Source: an uncultured Clostridia bacterium | Lineage (GTDB): Bacteria; Bacillota; Clostridia; Lachnospirales; CAG-274 | Direction: 5' to 3' | Length of the DNA stretch: 64,000 bases | NCBI GenBank assembly: GCA_947630475.1 | Contig: CANRHR010000012.1 | Span: 1 to 64,000 of the forward strand | Part shown: in pieces, positions 6,621-15,422 of the stretch | How positions within the stretch are numbered: position 1 is the first letter of the stretch | Layout of the letters: every line of letters begins with the position of its first letter | The notes under the pieces: model-generated | What the model was told of the DNA's origin: nothing | Seen by the model: only the letters and a program-made list of their open reading frames with translations | Database searches by the model: none | Position numbers and translations under genes: made by a program

Positions 6621-8963
6621 TTTGTAATTCTCCTTTTCTTCAATTTTATTATTTTTTTTATTATTTTTTATATAAACCGCATTTACTTCTTCATAATTAA
6701 ATGACGGCTTAAAAAGCTTAAGTCTTAATGCATTTGTAACGACAAAAAACGAGCTTAAACTCATAGCGGCAGCGGCAAACATCGGATTGAGAAGCCAGCC
6801 GAAAAAATTATAAAACACTCCCGCCGCAAGCGGTATTCCTATACAGTTGTAAAAAAATGCCCAAAACAAATTCTGTTTTATATTTTTTATTACAGCTCTG
6901 CTTAATTCTATAGCATAAACGGCATCAAGCAAAGAATTTTTTATAAGCACAATATCCGCCGATTCTATTGCTATATCTGTTCCCGCCCCTATAGCTATGC
7001 CTACATCCGCCCTTGCCAAAGCAGGAGCATCATTTATACCGTCGCCTATCATTGCAACTTTTTTGCCTTCTGCCTGCAACTTCTTTATTTCATTTTCTTT
7101 ATCCGACGGAAGAAGCTCCGCTGCAACCTTTGTTATTCCTATTTTATTTTTAATGGCATTGGCTGTAATTTTATTATCGCCTGTAAGCATTATAACATCA
7201 ATATTCATTTCTTTAAACTTGGATACGGCAGAAACACTCGTAGGCTTTATTTTATCGGCAAGAGCTATAATACCCAAAGGCTTTTTATTGAAAGCAAACA
7301 TCAATACCGTTTTCCCATCGTTTGAAAGTTCATTTATTTTATTTTTAAAAAATTCTATGGCTATATTATTTTTTTCCATAAATGCCATATTGCCTCCAAA
7401 AATAATTCCATCATCCGTTTCTGCGCTTATTCCTCCTCCTGCAACAGCTTTAAAATTTTTAAGCGGAATTGATTTTATATTGTTTTGTTCGGCATACTCC
7501 ATAACAGCCAATGCTAAAGGATGTTCCGAAAATTTTTCAATTGAAAACGCAAATTCCATTAATCTCTGCTTATCTGTATCCTCCGCTGTTACAATATCGG
7601 TAACAAACGGCTTGCCCTCCGTTATTGTCCCTGTTTTATCCAAAACAACGGTATTAATAAGATGTGCCGTTTCAAGGCTTTGGGCTGATTTTATCAATAC
7701 TGCGTTTTCGGCTCCCTTTCCCGTTCCTACCATTATAGCCGTAGGTGTTGCCAGACCCAAAGCACATGGGCATGAAATAACAAGAACAGCCACGGCAACA
7801 GACAAACTAAAGCCTGCGCTTTGCCCCAAAATAAGCCATACAACTGCAGTAATCAAGGCTATAGAAATAACAGCAGGCACAAACACTGCGCTGACTTTGT
7901 CGGCAAGCTTTGCAATAGGCGCCTTAGAAGAAGCGGCTTGCTCAACAAGTCTTATAATCTGAGAAAGTGTGGTATCCGCACCCACCTTTTCGGCTTTTAT
8001 TTTAATAAAGCCTCCTTTATTTACGGATGCACATATGACCTTGTCATTTACAGTTTTTTCAATAGGCATACTCTCTCCGGTTATAAGAGATTCGTCAACG
8101 TAGGCGCCGCCTTCTATAATTGTACCGTCAACAGGAACAGAAGCCCCCTGCTTAACTATTACAATATCTCCCGGCACAACCTCTTCAATCCCCACGCTGA
8201 TTTGTTCACCATTTCTTAAAACCAACGCTGTTTTGGGAGCAAGATCAATAAGCTTTGTTATTGCTTGAGAAGTTTTTCCTTTAGAGTGAAGCTCTAAAAG
8301 CTTTCCAACGCTTATCAATGTTAAAATCATAGCTGCAGATTCAAAGTAAAGGTTCATTGATGCCGAATGGGCATTACTCAAATCCCCTCTTCCCATGTAA
8401 TATGCCATTGAAAAAACAGAATAAAGGCTGTAAATAAAAGCAGCCGAAGAACCTATAGCTATAAGAGAATCCATATTTGGAGATAAATGAAAAAGTGATT
8501 TAAATCCATTTTTATAATAATGTCCGTTTATTATCATAACAGGTATTGTCAAAAGCATCTGGACCAATCCGTAAATAAGTATATTTTCATCTTCGGAAAT
8601 TATACTCGGAAGCGGCAGACCCAGCATAGAACCCATTGAAACATAAAAAAGAGGAATTAAAAATATAAAAGATAATATAATTTTTAATTTTTTATCTTTA
8701 AGCTCTTTTTTTATGGCTTCGTTTGGCTTGTCTGATGAAGCTTTGTTTTTATTGTTTCTTAAAGAAGCTGAATAACCGCTTTTTTCAACAGCAGATATTA
8801 TTGCTTCCGATGAAATGATATTTTCGTCAAAATCAACGTACATATTATTTTGAAGAAGGTTTACATTTACAGAATTTATGCCGCTAAGCTTTTTTATTGC
8901 TTTTTCTATATGGCTTGAACAAGCGGAGCAAGTCATTCCTGTTATGTTAAACATTTCTTTCAT
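6408..8963 (-). CDS. copA: Copper-exporting P1B-type ATPase with fused CopZ-like domain
   Basis: 851 residues. An N-terminal heavy-metal-associated (HMA) domain has CSAC at 12-15. The ATPase core follows, with TGES near 295, the membrane CPC at 398-400, DKTGT at 442-446, SEHPLA near 480 and GDGINDAPAL later. CPC plus the HMA domains places it with Cu(I) exporters. Residues 782-851 are a second HMA domain (MMCAHC, Cys 793 and 796) after an Asn/Lys-rich linker; it looks like a complete CopZ chaperone fused to the C-terminus. First gene of copA-csoR behind a CsoR operator. Confidence 0.95.
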   Translation of the reverse strand: MKEMFNITGMTCSACSSHIEKAIKKLSGINSVNVNLLQNNMYVDFDENIISSEAIISAVEKSGYSASLRNNKNKASSDKPNEAIKKELKDKKLKIILSFIFLIPLFYVSMGSMLGLPLPSIISEDENILIYGLVQMLLTIPVMIINGHYYKNGFKSLFHLSPNMDSLIAIGSSAAFIYSLYSVFSMAYYMGRGDLSNAHSASMNLYFESAAMILTLISVGKLLELHSKGKTSQAITKLIDLAPKTALVLRNGEQISVGIEEVVPGDIVIVKQGASVPVDGTIIEGGAYVDESLITGESMPIEKTVNDKVICASVNKGGFIKIKAEKVGADTTLSQIIRLVEQAASSKAPIAKLADKVSAVFVPAVISIALITAVVWLILGQSAGFSLSVAVAVLVISCPCALGLATPTAIMVGTGKGAENAVLIKSAQSLETAHLINTVVLDKTGTITEGKPFVTDIVTAEDTDKQRLMEFAFSIEKFSEHPLALAVMEYAEQNNIKSIPLKNFKAVAGGGISAETDDGIIFGGNMAFMEKNNIAIEFFKNKINELSNDGKTVLMFAFNKKPLGIIALADKIKPTSVSAVSKFKEMNIDVIMLTGDNKITANAIKNKIGITKVAAELLPSDKENEIKKLQAEGKKVAMIGDGINDAPALARADVGIAIGAGTDIAIESADIVLIKNSLLDAVYAIELSRAVIKNIKQNLFWAFFYNCIGIPLAAGVFYNFFGWLLNPMFAAAAMSLSSFFVVTNALRLKLFKPSFNYEEVNAVYIKNNKKNNKIEEKENYKMKKTIKIEGMMCAHCTGRVEKALNEIEGVKVNVSLEDKAAYVDLLKEVSDEELKNVVAQAGYEVVDIINQ

Positions 8964-8975
8964 GTAATCACCTCG

Positions 8976-9002
8976 ATTATAGGCATTTACCCCACGGGGG
9001 TA
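8976..9002 (-). promoter_or_regulatory. copA promoter with CsoR operator
   Basis: On the minus strand TATAAT (8981-8976) is preceded by the GC-rich palindrome TACCCC-CGT-GGGGTA (9002-8988), the known type of CsoR operator. It sits in the spacer upstream of the -10, so bound CsoR would exclude RNA polymerase. The -35 is weak (TATACC, 17 bases upstream). 9003-9265 holds no gene that I can see and presumably carries the tilS promoter. Confidence 0.8.
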
Positions 9003-9265
9003 TAGTATTATTATGGGCTTTAATTTTTATTTTGTCAAGATTAATAACTTATTTCATATAAAAATAAGCAATTTTTATAAATTTTATAAATTTGCTGCTT
9101 CCAAATATAAAGTAAATTCCGCTTTATAAGCATTTCTGTTTATCAATAAAATCATAATTTTTCTTTACATAAGCTATTTTTCGTTATAAAATTAATCTGT
9201 GAATTTGCTTTATATTTATTCAAGCAATTTTTTATATACTTAAGGCTAAAACAGGAGATATTTTT

Positions 9266-10666
9266 ATGTTTGAAAAAGCTGTTGAAACAACAGAAAAATA
9301 TAATCTTATAAATAACGGTGAAAAAATTATCATAGGGCTTTCGGGGGGTGCGGATTCCGTATGTCTTCTTTATTTTCTTTATACCCTTGCGAAAAGCCGT
9401 GATTTAAAGCTGTTGGCTATACATATAAATCATGGCTTAAGGGGCAGCGAAGCCGATGATGACGAAATGTTTTCAAAAGAACTTTGCCTTAAGCTTAATA
9501 TTGAATTTTTAGCTTATCATATCAATTTATGTGAAGAGGCAAAAAAAAGAAATATGACAGAGGAAGAATCCGGAAGAAGCGTAAGATATGAAATATTTTA
9601 CAATGCTGTAAAAAATTTTAAAGCAGATAAAATAGCCGTTGCGCATACAATGAATGACAATGCCGAAACAATGCTCATGAATTTATGCAGAGGAACCGGA
9701 ATAAGCGGCTTATGCGGCATAAGCCCTTTAAGAGATAATATAATAAGGCCTCTTATTGAAATGAGCCGCAGCGAAGTTGAACAATGCCTTAATGAACTTA
9801 AAATACCGTTTAAAACAGATTCGACAAACAAAAGCCTAAAATATACCAGAAATCGCATCAGGCTTAAGCTTATTCCTTGGATAAAAGAAAATATAAATCC
9901 CTCTGTTATAAAAGCTCTTTCAAAAAGCTCTTCTATAATAAAAGAAGAAAATTCTTATCTTGATGAGCTTGCTCAAAAAAGTTATGAGCAATGTATAATT
10001 AAAGATGACTGCATAAGATTAAGCTGTAAAAAGCTTAAAGAGCTTGATAAGGTTATATTAAGAAGAGTCTTAAGAACAGCCTGCCGCAGTTACAACAAAG
10101 AGCTTCACAACATAAGCTTTGAGCATATTGAAAAAATTATCGAGCTTTTAGATAAACAAACAGGCAAAAAATTAAATCTCCCCAATAATATATGCATACA
10201 AAAAGCATCTGATTCAATATTAATATTAAAAGAAAAAATTAATAACGGCTATTGTTATTTGATAAAAGAGGAGCAGCCTATATTTATAAAAGAAATTCGT
10301 CAATATGTAACCCTTTCAAAAAAAAAGAAAATATCGTTTGAAAATTATTTAAATATCTGTACCGTAAGCCTAAATTATGATAAAATAAACGGTGATTTGT
10401 TTATAAGAACAAGACAAACGGGTGATAAGATATATCTTAAAGGAATTAACGGATACAAAAGACTTAAAACTCTTTTTATTGATTTAAAAATTCCTCAGAC
10501 AAAAAGATCCTTAATTCCCCTGCTCGCCAATGAAAAAGAAATTATTTCTGTTATTGGCATTAAAAATTCTGCTTTATATTTAAGCTGCGAAAATTGTAAC
10601 GCTATATATATGCAGCTTTGGGAGGAAAATAAAATTGAAAGAAACAATAACTGCTCTTATTTCTGA
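9266..10666 (+). CDS. tilS: tRNA(Ile)-lysidine synthetase
   Basis: 466 residues. The N-terminal PP-loop ATPase motif SGGADS is at residues 26-31, followed by HINHGLRG and VAHTMNDNAETMLMNLCRGTG, typical of TilS. The C-terminal substrate-binding domain has RTRQTGDKI and KTLFIDLKIP. The enzyme attaches lysine to C34 of the tRNA(Ile) with CAU anticodon, making it read AUA; it is essential in most bacteria. AGGAG precedes the ATG. First gene of the common tilS-hpt-ftsH cluster; its end overlaps hpt by 32 bases. Confidence 0.96.
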   Translation: MFEKAVETTEKYNLINNGEKIIIGLSGGADSVCLLYFLYTLAKSRDLKLLAIHINHGLRGSEADDDEMFSKELCLKLNIEFLAYHINLCEEAKKRNMTEEESGRSVRYEIFYNAVKNFKADKIAVAHTMNDNAETMLMNLCRGTGISGLCGISPLRDNIIRPLIEMSRSEVEQCLNELKIPFKTDSTNKSLKYTRNRIRLKLIPWIKENINPSVIKALSKSSSIIKEENSYLDELAQKSYEQCIIKDDCIRLSCKKLKELDKVILRRVLRTACRSYNKELHNISFEHIEKIIELLDKQTGKKLNLPNNICIQKASDSILILKEKINNGYCYLIKEEQPIFIKEIRQYVTLSKKKKISFENYLNICTVSLNYDKINGDLFIRTRQTGDKIYLKGINGYKRLKTLFIDLKIPQTKRSLIPLLANEKEIISVIGIKNSALYLSCENCNAIYMQLWEENKIERNNNCSYF

Positions 10667-11162
10667 AGAAGAAATTAAAAAAAGAATATCCAAACTTGCC
10701 GATGAAATCGAAAAAAGCTTTAATTACGAGCCTTTAACCGTTATATGTGTGTTAAAAGGCGGCGTTGTTTTGGCGATTGATTTAATAAGGCATATGAAAA
10801 AAAGCGTAGAGCTTGATTTTGTAGAGCTTTCAAGCTATGGCGATTCTATGGAATCTGTTGGGAAGGTTACGGTAAAAAAAGACATCTCCGTTCCAATAAA
10901 AGGGAAAAACGTTTTAATTGTTGAAGATATAATCGATTCCGGCAGAACTATGGATTTCCTTGTTAACAGGCTTAAGCGTGAAATGCCAAAGTCTGTTAAA
11001 ATATGCACACTGCTTAATAAAGAACAACAAAGAAAGTTTGATATTAAAGCTGATTTCATTGGATTTGATATTCCCGATAAATTCGTTGTCGGCTATGGAT
11101 TGGATTATGCTCAAAAATACAGAAATTTGCCGTATATAGGCACTTTATCCATTGAAAAATAA
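10635..11162 (+). CDS. hpt: Hypoxanthine phosphoribosyltransferase
   Basis: 175 residues, the usual length. The PRPP-binding loop VLIVEDIIDSGRTM and the early VLKGGVV are diagnostic of the type I phosphoribosyltransferase fold; FVVGYGLDY near the end is typical of Hpt. It salvages hypoxanthine and guanine to IMP and GMP in the cytoplasm. The start is TTG 10635 with GGAGG 9 bases upstream, inside the last codons of tilS, so translation is probably coupled. Confidence 0.95.
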   Translation: MKETITALISEEEIKKRISKLADEIEKSFNYEPLTVICVLKGGVVLAIDLIRHMKKSVELDFVELSSYGDSMESVGKVTVKKDISVPIKGKNVLIVEDIIDSGRTMDFLVNRLKREMPKSVKICTLLNKEQQRKFDIKADFIGFDIPDKFVVGYGLDYAQKYRNLPYIGTLSIEK

Positions 11163-11260
11163 TTTTTAATTAAATAATCTTTGAATTAAAACATTGAAAA
11201 ATAATATATAATATGTTAACATAAAAAGATGGTAATAATAACAAAAAAGGAGGAACAGGT

Positions 11261-13132
11261 TTGAAAAATAACAATCTTAACGGCTATGGTATGTATATAA
11301 TCATTACAATTCTTATTATCATAGTTATGATTGCATCAAATAACATAAATTTTTTAGTTCCAAACAAAAGTAAAGATCTGACTTATACAGAGCTTCTTCA
11401 GCAGGTAAAATCATCTGAAGATGTAAATAAAATCAGTTCGTTGGAAATAAAAAGGGATTCTGAAATAAACGATGCCGGTGAAGCTGTCGTTAATTATATC
11501 GACGGAAGCAAATCACCCAAAATAAATATTGTAAGCATATCAAAATTTATGGACAGCGTTGACGAGGCAATTACCGAAAACAATCTAAATGTAAGAATCC
11601 TTGAGCCTTCAAAAACAGGGATTTTTATGACTTTTGTTCCGTTTATAATACTTGCTGTTGTTGTGATAGTAATTTTTATGTTTATATTTCAGCAAATGCA
11701 GGGCGGCGGCGGAAATAAAGTGATGAATTTCGGCAAAAGCCGTGCAAGGCTTGTTAATAGTGATAAAAACAAAATCACTTTCAATGATGTTGCCGGTCTT
11801 CAGGAAGAAAAGGCTGATCTTGAAGAAATCGTTGAATTTTTAAAAGAACCAAAAAAATTTATAGACATAGGCGCAAGGATCCCAAAAGGGGTGCTTCTTG
11901 TAGGCCCTCCCGGAACAGGAAAGACACTGCTTGCCAAGGCTGTTGCCGGAGAAGCGGGAGTTCCTTTTTTCAGTATCTCAGGCTCTGATTTTGTTGAAAT
12001 GTTTGTAGGCGTAGGCGCCTCCAGAGTAAGAGATTTATTTGAAGAAGCGAAAAAAAATACTCCCTGTCTTGTTTTTATAGATGAAATCGATGCTGTCGGA
12101 AGAAAAAGAGGAGCAGGGCTTGGCGGCGGTCATGATGAAAGAGAACAAACTCTTAATCAACTTTTGGTCGAGATGGACGGCTTTGGTGTAAATGAAGGTG
12201 TGATAGTTCTTGCTGCAACAAACAGACCTGATATTTTAGATCCGGCGCTTTTAAGGCCCGGCAGATTTGACAGACAAATAGTTGTAAATAAGCCTGATGT
12301 AAAAGGAAGAGAAGAAATACTTAATGTCCATGCAAAGGGTAAAAAAATAGCAAAAGATGTTGACCTCGAAGAGGTTGCAAAAACAACATCCGGCTTTACC
12401 GGGGCAGATTTGGAGAATCTCCTTAATGAAGCTGCTCTTCTTGCGGCAAGAGAAAATAAAAAATATCTGGAAGCTGACGATTTAAGAAAAGCTTTTGTTA
12501 AAGTCGGCATCGGAACAGAAAAGAAAAGCAGAGTAGTTACCGAAAAAGAAAAGAAAATTACAGCTTATCATGAGGCAGGTCATGCTATAATATTTGAGGT
12601 GCTGCCTGATTTGGATCCTGTTCATATTGTTTCGATTATACCTACAGGTTTGGCGGGGGGATATACTATGCCTCTGCCAAGCGATAAGGGCTATCAGTCA
12701 AAGAGCTATATGGAGCAGGATATAATCTCTCTTTTTGGCGGCCGTGCGGCAGAAGAACTTATACTTAATGACATTACTACAGGGGCTTCAAATGATATTG
12801 AAAGAGCCACAGCAATTGCAAGAAATATGGTTATGCGTTACGGTATGAGCAAAGCTTTAGGGCCAATCCAATTTGGGGATGACAATCAAGAGGTCTTTCT
12901 TGGCAGAGATATAGGTCACGCAAGAAATTATGGTGAAGATATAGCAACAAAAATTGACAACGAAATTACAGATATTATCTCACACGCTTATTCAGAAGCA
13001 AAAAGGATATTAACCGAAAATATTGATGTGCTTCACGAAACCGCAAAACTTCTTATAGAAAAAGAAAAAATTACAGGTGATGAATTTAGAGCTATTTTAA
13101 ATAAAAATAAGCTTAATACATCCGAAGCATAA
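11261..13132 (+). CDS. ftsH: ATP-dependent zinc metalloprotease FtsH
   Basis: 623 residues. Two membrane helices (about 12-28 and 121-145) flank a short external domain. The AAA module has Walker A GPPGTGKT (215-222), Walker B VFIDEIDA (about 271) and the second region of homology [18 protein letters not shown]. The zinc site HEAGH is at 437-441. It degrades misassembled membrane proteins and short-lived cytosolic ones. The start is TTG 11261 after AAGGAGGAACAGG. Its place after tilS-hpt is conserved in Firmicutes. Confidence 0.97.
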   Translation: MKNNNLNGYGMYIIITILIIIVMIASNNINFLVPNKSKDLTYTELLQQVKSSEDVNKISSLEIKRDSEINDAGEAVVNYIDGSKSPKINIVSISKFMDSVDEAITENNLNVRILEPSKTGIFMTFVPFIILAVVVIVIFMFIFQQMQGGGGNKVMNFGKSRARLVNSDKNKITFNDVAGLQEEKADLEEIVEFLKEPKKFIDIGARIPKGVLLVGPPGTGKTLLAKAVAGEAGVPFFSISGSDFVEMFVGVGASRVRDLFEEAKKNTPCLVFIDEIDAVGRKRGAGLGGGHDEREQTLNQLLVEMDGFGVNEGVIVLAATNRPDILDPALLRPGRFDRQIVVNKPDVKGREEILNVHAKGKKIAKDVDLEEVAKTTSGFTGADLENLLNEAALLAARENKKYLEADDLRKAFVKVGIGTEKKSRVVTEKEKKITAYHEAGHAIIFEVLPDLDPVHIVSIIPTGLAGGYTMPLPSDKGYQSKSYMEQDIISLFGGRAAEELILNDITTGASNDIERATAIARNMVMRYGMSKALGPIQFGDDNQEVFLGRDIGHARNYGEDIATKIDNEITDIISHAYSEAKRILTENIDVLHETAKLLIEKEKITGDEFRAILNKNKLNTSEA

Positions 13133-13137
13133 ACAAC

Positions 13138-13167
13138 AAAGACCGTCGATTTTTATCGGCGGTCTTT
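13138..13167 (+). terminator. Terminator after ftsH
   Basis: AAAGACCGTCGAT (13138-13150) pairs with ATCGGCGGTCTTT (13155-13167) around a TTTT loop, a 13-bp stem with one wobble. It begins 6 bases past the ftsH stop. The U run is short, being part of the stem. Confidence 0.7.
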
Positions 13168-13277
13168 AAAAAATATAAAGCTATTTGTTATCGTCAATGA
13201 TATTCGTACTCTGCTTATGCTCACAATCAACGGTTTTTGGCGAAGTATCCGCTAAGATATGGGGACTTGCTTGTTGG

Positions 13278-13646
13278 TTAAAATTCTTTATCGGAGCCTG
13301 CCAAAGAAAACAAACCGTTTAAATTTTCTGACGAACAATGAATATCGACCTTATAATATTTTTTAAAAAAAGATTTTTTCCAAGTAATGCCCTCGCTTTT
13401 ATTTGGCTTAACTGTAACAGTGCCTTGCCCCTTAACATAAAGCGAAACATCCTTTGTTCCGTTATTGGTGTAATACGCTTTCCCATATGGCTGAGAATTT
13501 GATAATTCTATGTGTGTGTTAAAATGGTTTGTATCTAAAATCTTAAAGCTGCTGAAAACATAATTTTTATCTGTATCAGCAATTATATTTTGGGCAAAAA
13601 CACCCAAGTATATCCCTATTAATATAAATATCGCTATTTTTTTCAT
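13278..13646 (-). CDS. Small secreted protein of unknown function
   Basis: 122 residues with a clear signal peptide (MKKIAIFILIGIYLGVFAQ). The mature part of about 100 residues looks beta-rich: YGKAYYTNNGTKDVSLYVKG followed by TVTVKPNKSEG, like a small beta-sandwich. I recognise no family. GGAG lies before the ATG. It begins 14 bases after the decarboxylase stop on the same strand and could share its transcript, although a functional link is not evident. Confidence 0.7.
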   Translation of the reverse strand: MKKIAIFILIGIYLGVFAQNIIADTDKNYVFSSFKILDTNHFNTHIELSNSQPYGKAYYTNNGTKDVSLYVKGQGTVTVKPNKSEGITWKKSFFKKYYKVDIHCSSENLNGLFSLAGSDKEF

Positions 13647-13660
13647 AAAACATAACTCCT

Positions 13661-15133
13661 TTATTGCTGTTCTCCGAGAACCTTTATAAGCCCCATCTGG
13701 CTGTCATCACTCATAAATACGCAATTTTGCTGCATATAATATTTATAATTTGTGATAATTTTTTTTGTTATTAATTCTCCCGGAACAATAAGAGGTATGC
13801 CCGGAGGATAAATCATAATTGACTCACCACATACCTGCCCTAAAGCATCATCTATTTTAACAGTACTTTTAGGGCTGAAATAAGCATCTCTTGGCAATAC
13901 TATTGTTTTTGGCTTTTCAAAAAAATCGGCGATTTCAATTTTAAACGGCTCTTTTTTCCCATAAAACCTCTTTGCTATATCCTCAAAAGCCTCTACAAGC
14001 TTATTAATAGATTCATCAGTATCGCCTATACCCACAACCGCAAGCACAACATAGCTCTCTGCAAGCTCAAGCTGTATGTTGTATTCTTTCTTCATTATAT
14101 CGTAAACCTCAAAGCCGGATAAGCCAAGCTCATTTACTTTTATAATAAATTTTGTATCGTCAAAATCATAAATACCATGCTCATCCTTTTCATCTATATA
14201 ATCTTCGGAAATAACGGAAAGACCGGGTACTTTTGCAAGTCTTGCCTTTGCCTCCGCACATTTTTTTAAAAGCCGTGAAAATATTTTCTTTCCTTTTAAA
14301 GCAAGATTTGAGCGGGCAAGATCCATGCTTGCAAGCAGAAGATATGAGGCGCTTGTTGTCTGCATAAGATTTATTGTCGATCTTACCTTATCCAAATCCA
14401 CAAGCCCTTCGTTATGAAAAAGCGCCGAGCTTTGGGTTAAAGAACCAACGGTTTTGTGAAGACTTGCCGTAGACAAATCGGCGCCAAGCTTCATTGCGCA
14501 ATCCGGCAGATAAGGATGAAAAGGAAGATGAGCGCCATGCGCTTCGTCAACTATAACGGCTATATTATGTCTGTGACATATTTTTATTATTTTTCTTAAA
14601 TCGGATGCAACTCCAAAATAAGTCGGATTTATTATAAAAATTGCCTTCGCATCAGGATTTTGCTTTATTACCTGTTTTACGGTATCTACCTTTACTCCAT
14701 TTGCTATGCCATAATTATAGTCAATCTCAGGATTTATAAAAACCGGCTTAGCTCCTGAAAGAATTATAGCATTAATAACAGATTTATGTACATTCCTTGG
14801 AACTATAATCTTATCCTTTGGCGAACACACGCTTAATATCATCGCCTGAACCCCAAAAGTTGAACCGTTTACAAGCATAAAAGCGTTGTCAGCTCCGTAA
14901 GCATCGGCAAGAAGACGCTCTGCTTCGGCTATTATTCCAACAGGATGAGAAAGCATATCAAGCTCCTTTGTTGAATTGGCATCAAGAGCTATTATATCTT
15001 CTCCCAAAGCTTTTGCAATAAATGTGTTTTTATTTTTTTTATGCCCCGGTACATCAAAATGAGTTATATTGCTTTTTCTGTATTTAATCAAAGCCGAATA
15101 TATAGGCGTATTTTTTTGAAGCTCCAAATCCAT
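13661..15133 (-). CDS. Orn/Lys/Arg decarboxylase family PLP enzyme
   Basis: About 490 residues, the shorter biosynthetic-type form without the N-terminal wing domain of E. coli inducible decarboxylases. It opens with THFDVPGHKKN. The PLP fold shows VIVDEAHGAHLPFHP, with the Asp that contacts the pyridine nitrogen, and SLHKTVGSLTQSS, with the Schiff-base Lys. The C-terminal domain carries IYPPGIPLIVPGE. It likely decarboxylates arginine, lysine or ornithine for polyamine synthesis; the substrate cannot be fixed from sequence. The start at 15133 follows AAGGTG; an upstream start at 15175 is less likely. Confidence 0.88.
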   Translation of the reverse strand: MDLELQKNTPIYSALIKYRKSNITHFDVPGHKKNKNTFIAKALGEDIIALDANSTKELDMLSHPVGIIAEAERLLADAYGADNAFMLVNGSTFGVQAMILSVCSPKDKIIVPRNVHKSVINAIILSGAKPVFINPEIDYNYGIANGVKVDTVKQVIKQNPDAKAIFIINPTYFGVASDLRKIIKICHRHNIAVIVDEAHGAHLPFHPYLPDCAMKLGADLSTASLHKTVGSLTQSSALFHNEGLVDLDKVRSTINLMQTTSASYLLLASMDLARSNLALKGKKIFSRLLKKCAEAKARLAKVPGLSVISEDYIDEKDEHGIYDFDDTKFIIKVNELGLSGFEVYDIMKKEYNIQLELAESYVVLAVVGIGDTDESINKLVEAFEDIAKRFYGKKEPFKIEIADFFEKPKTIVLPRDAYFSPKSTVKIDDALGQVCGESIMIYPPGIPLIVPGELITKKIITNYKYYMQQNCVFMSDDSQMGLIKVLGEQQ

Positions 15134-15387
15134 TTTTTTCACCTTAAATATTGCAGTACAGCCACAATATCGCATCCGTTCTGTATATTATACTGCTTAA
15201 AAAAATCAAACATATCCAAAAATATAACATAAAAAGCAGTTAAGATTTATTCTATCACATTTTCAGTTAATTTCAACATAAATTTTAAATATTTTAGAGA
15301 TAAATTTTTGTGCAGTATTACTTTGCAAATACATGTAAAAGGCCGACTTTTGATAATTAATGCTTGTTATAACCCCTACATACAAAA

Positions 15388-15416
15388 CAGGCTGCCAAAT
15401 GCCTATTGGCAGCCTG
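15388..15416 (-). terminator. Terminator of the VWA/ABC operon
   Basis: An 11-bp perfect stem, CAGGCTGCCAA (15388-15398) with TTGGCAGCCTG (15406-15416), is followed on the minus strand by TTTTGTA. It lies 6 bases past the stop of the 15423-17471 gene. The remaining 15134-15387 shows no gene and should contain the decarboxylase promoter. Confidence 0.85.
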
Positions 15417-15422
15417 CTATTG

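Noticed and set aside
6997-7962. Long open frame on the plus strand opposite copA (321 codons)
   Set aside because: It lies wholly antisense to conserved CopA motifs and has no ribosome site; it arises from codon bias.
9003-9265. Possible small RNA or tRNA in the 260-base gap before tilS
   Set aside because: No cloverleaf, terminator or conserved stem was found; only AT-rich sequence with weak promoter-like words.
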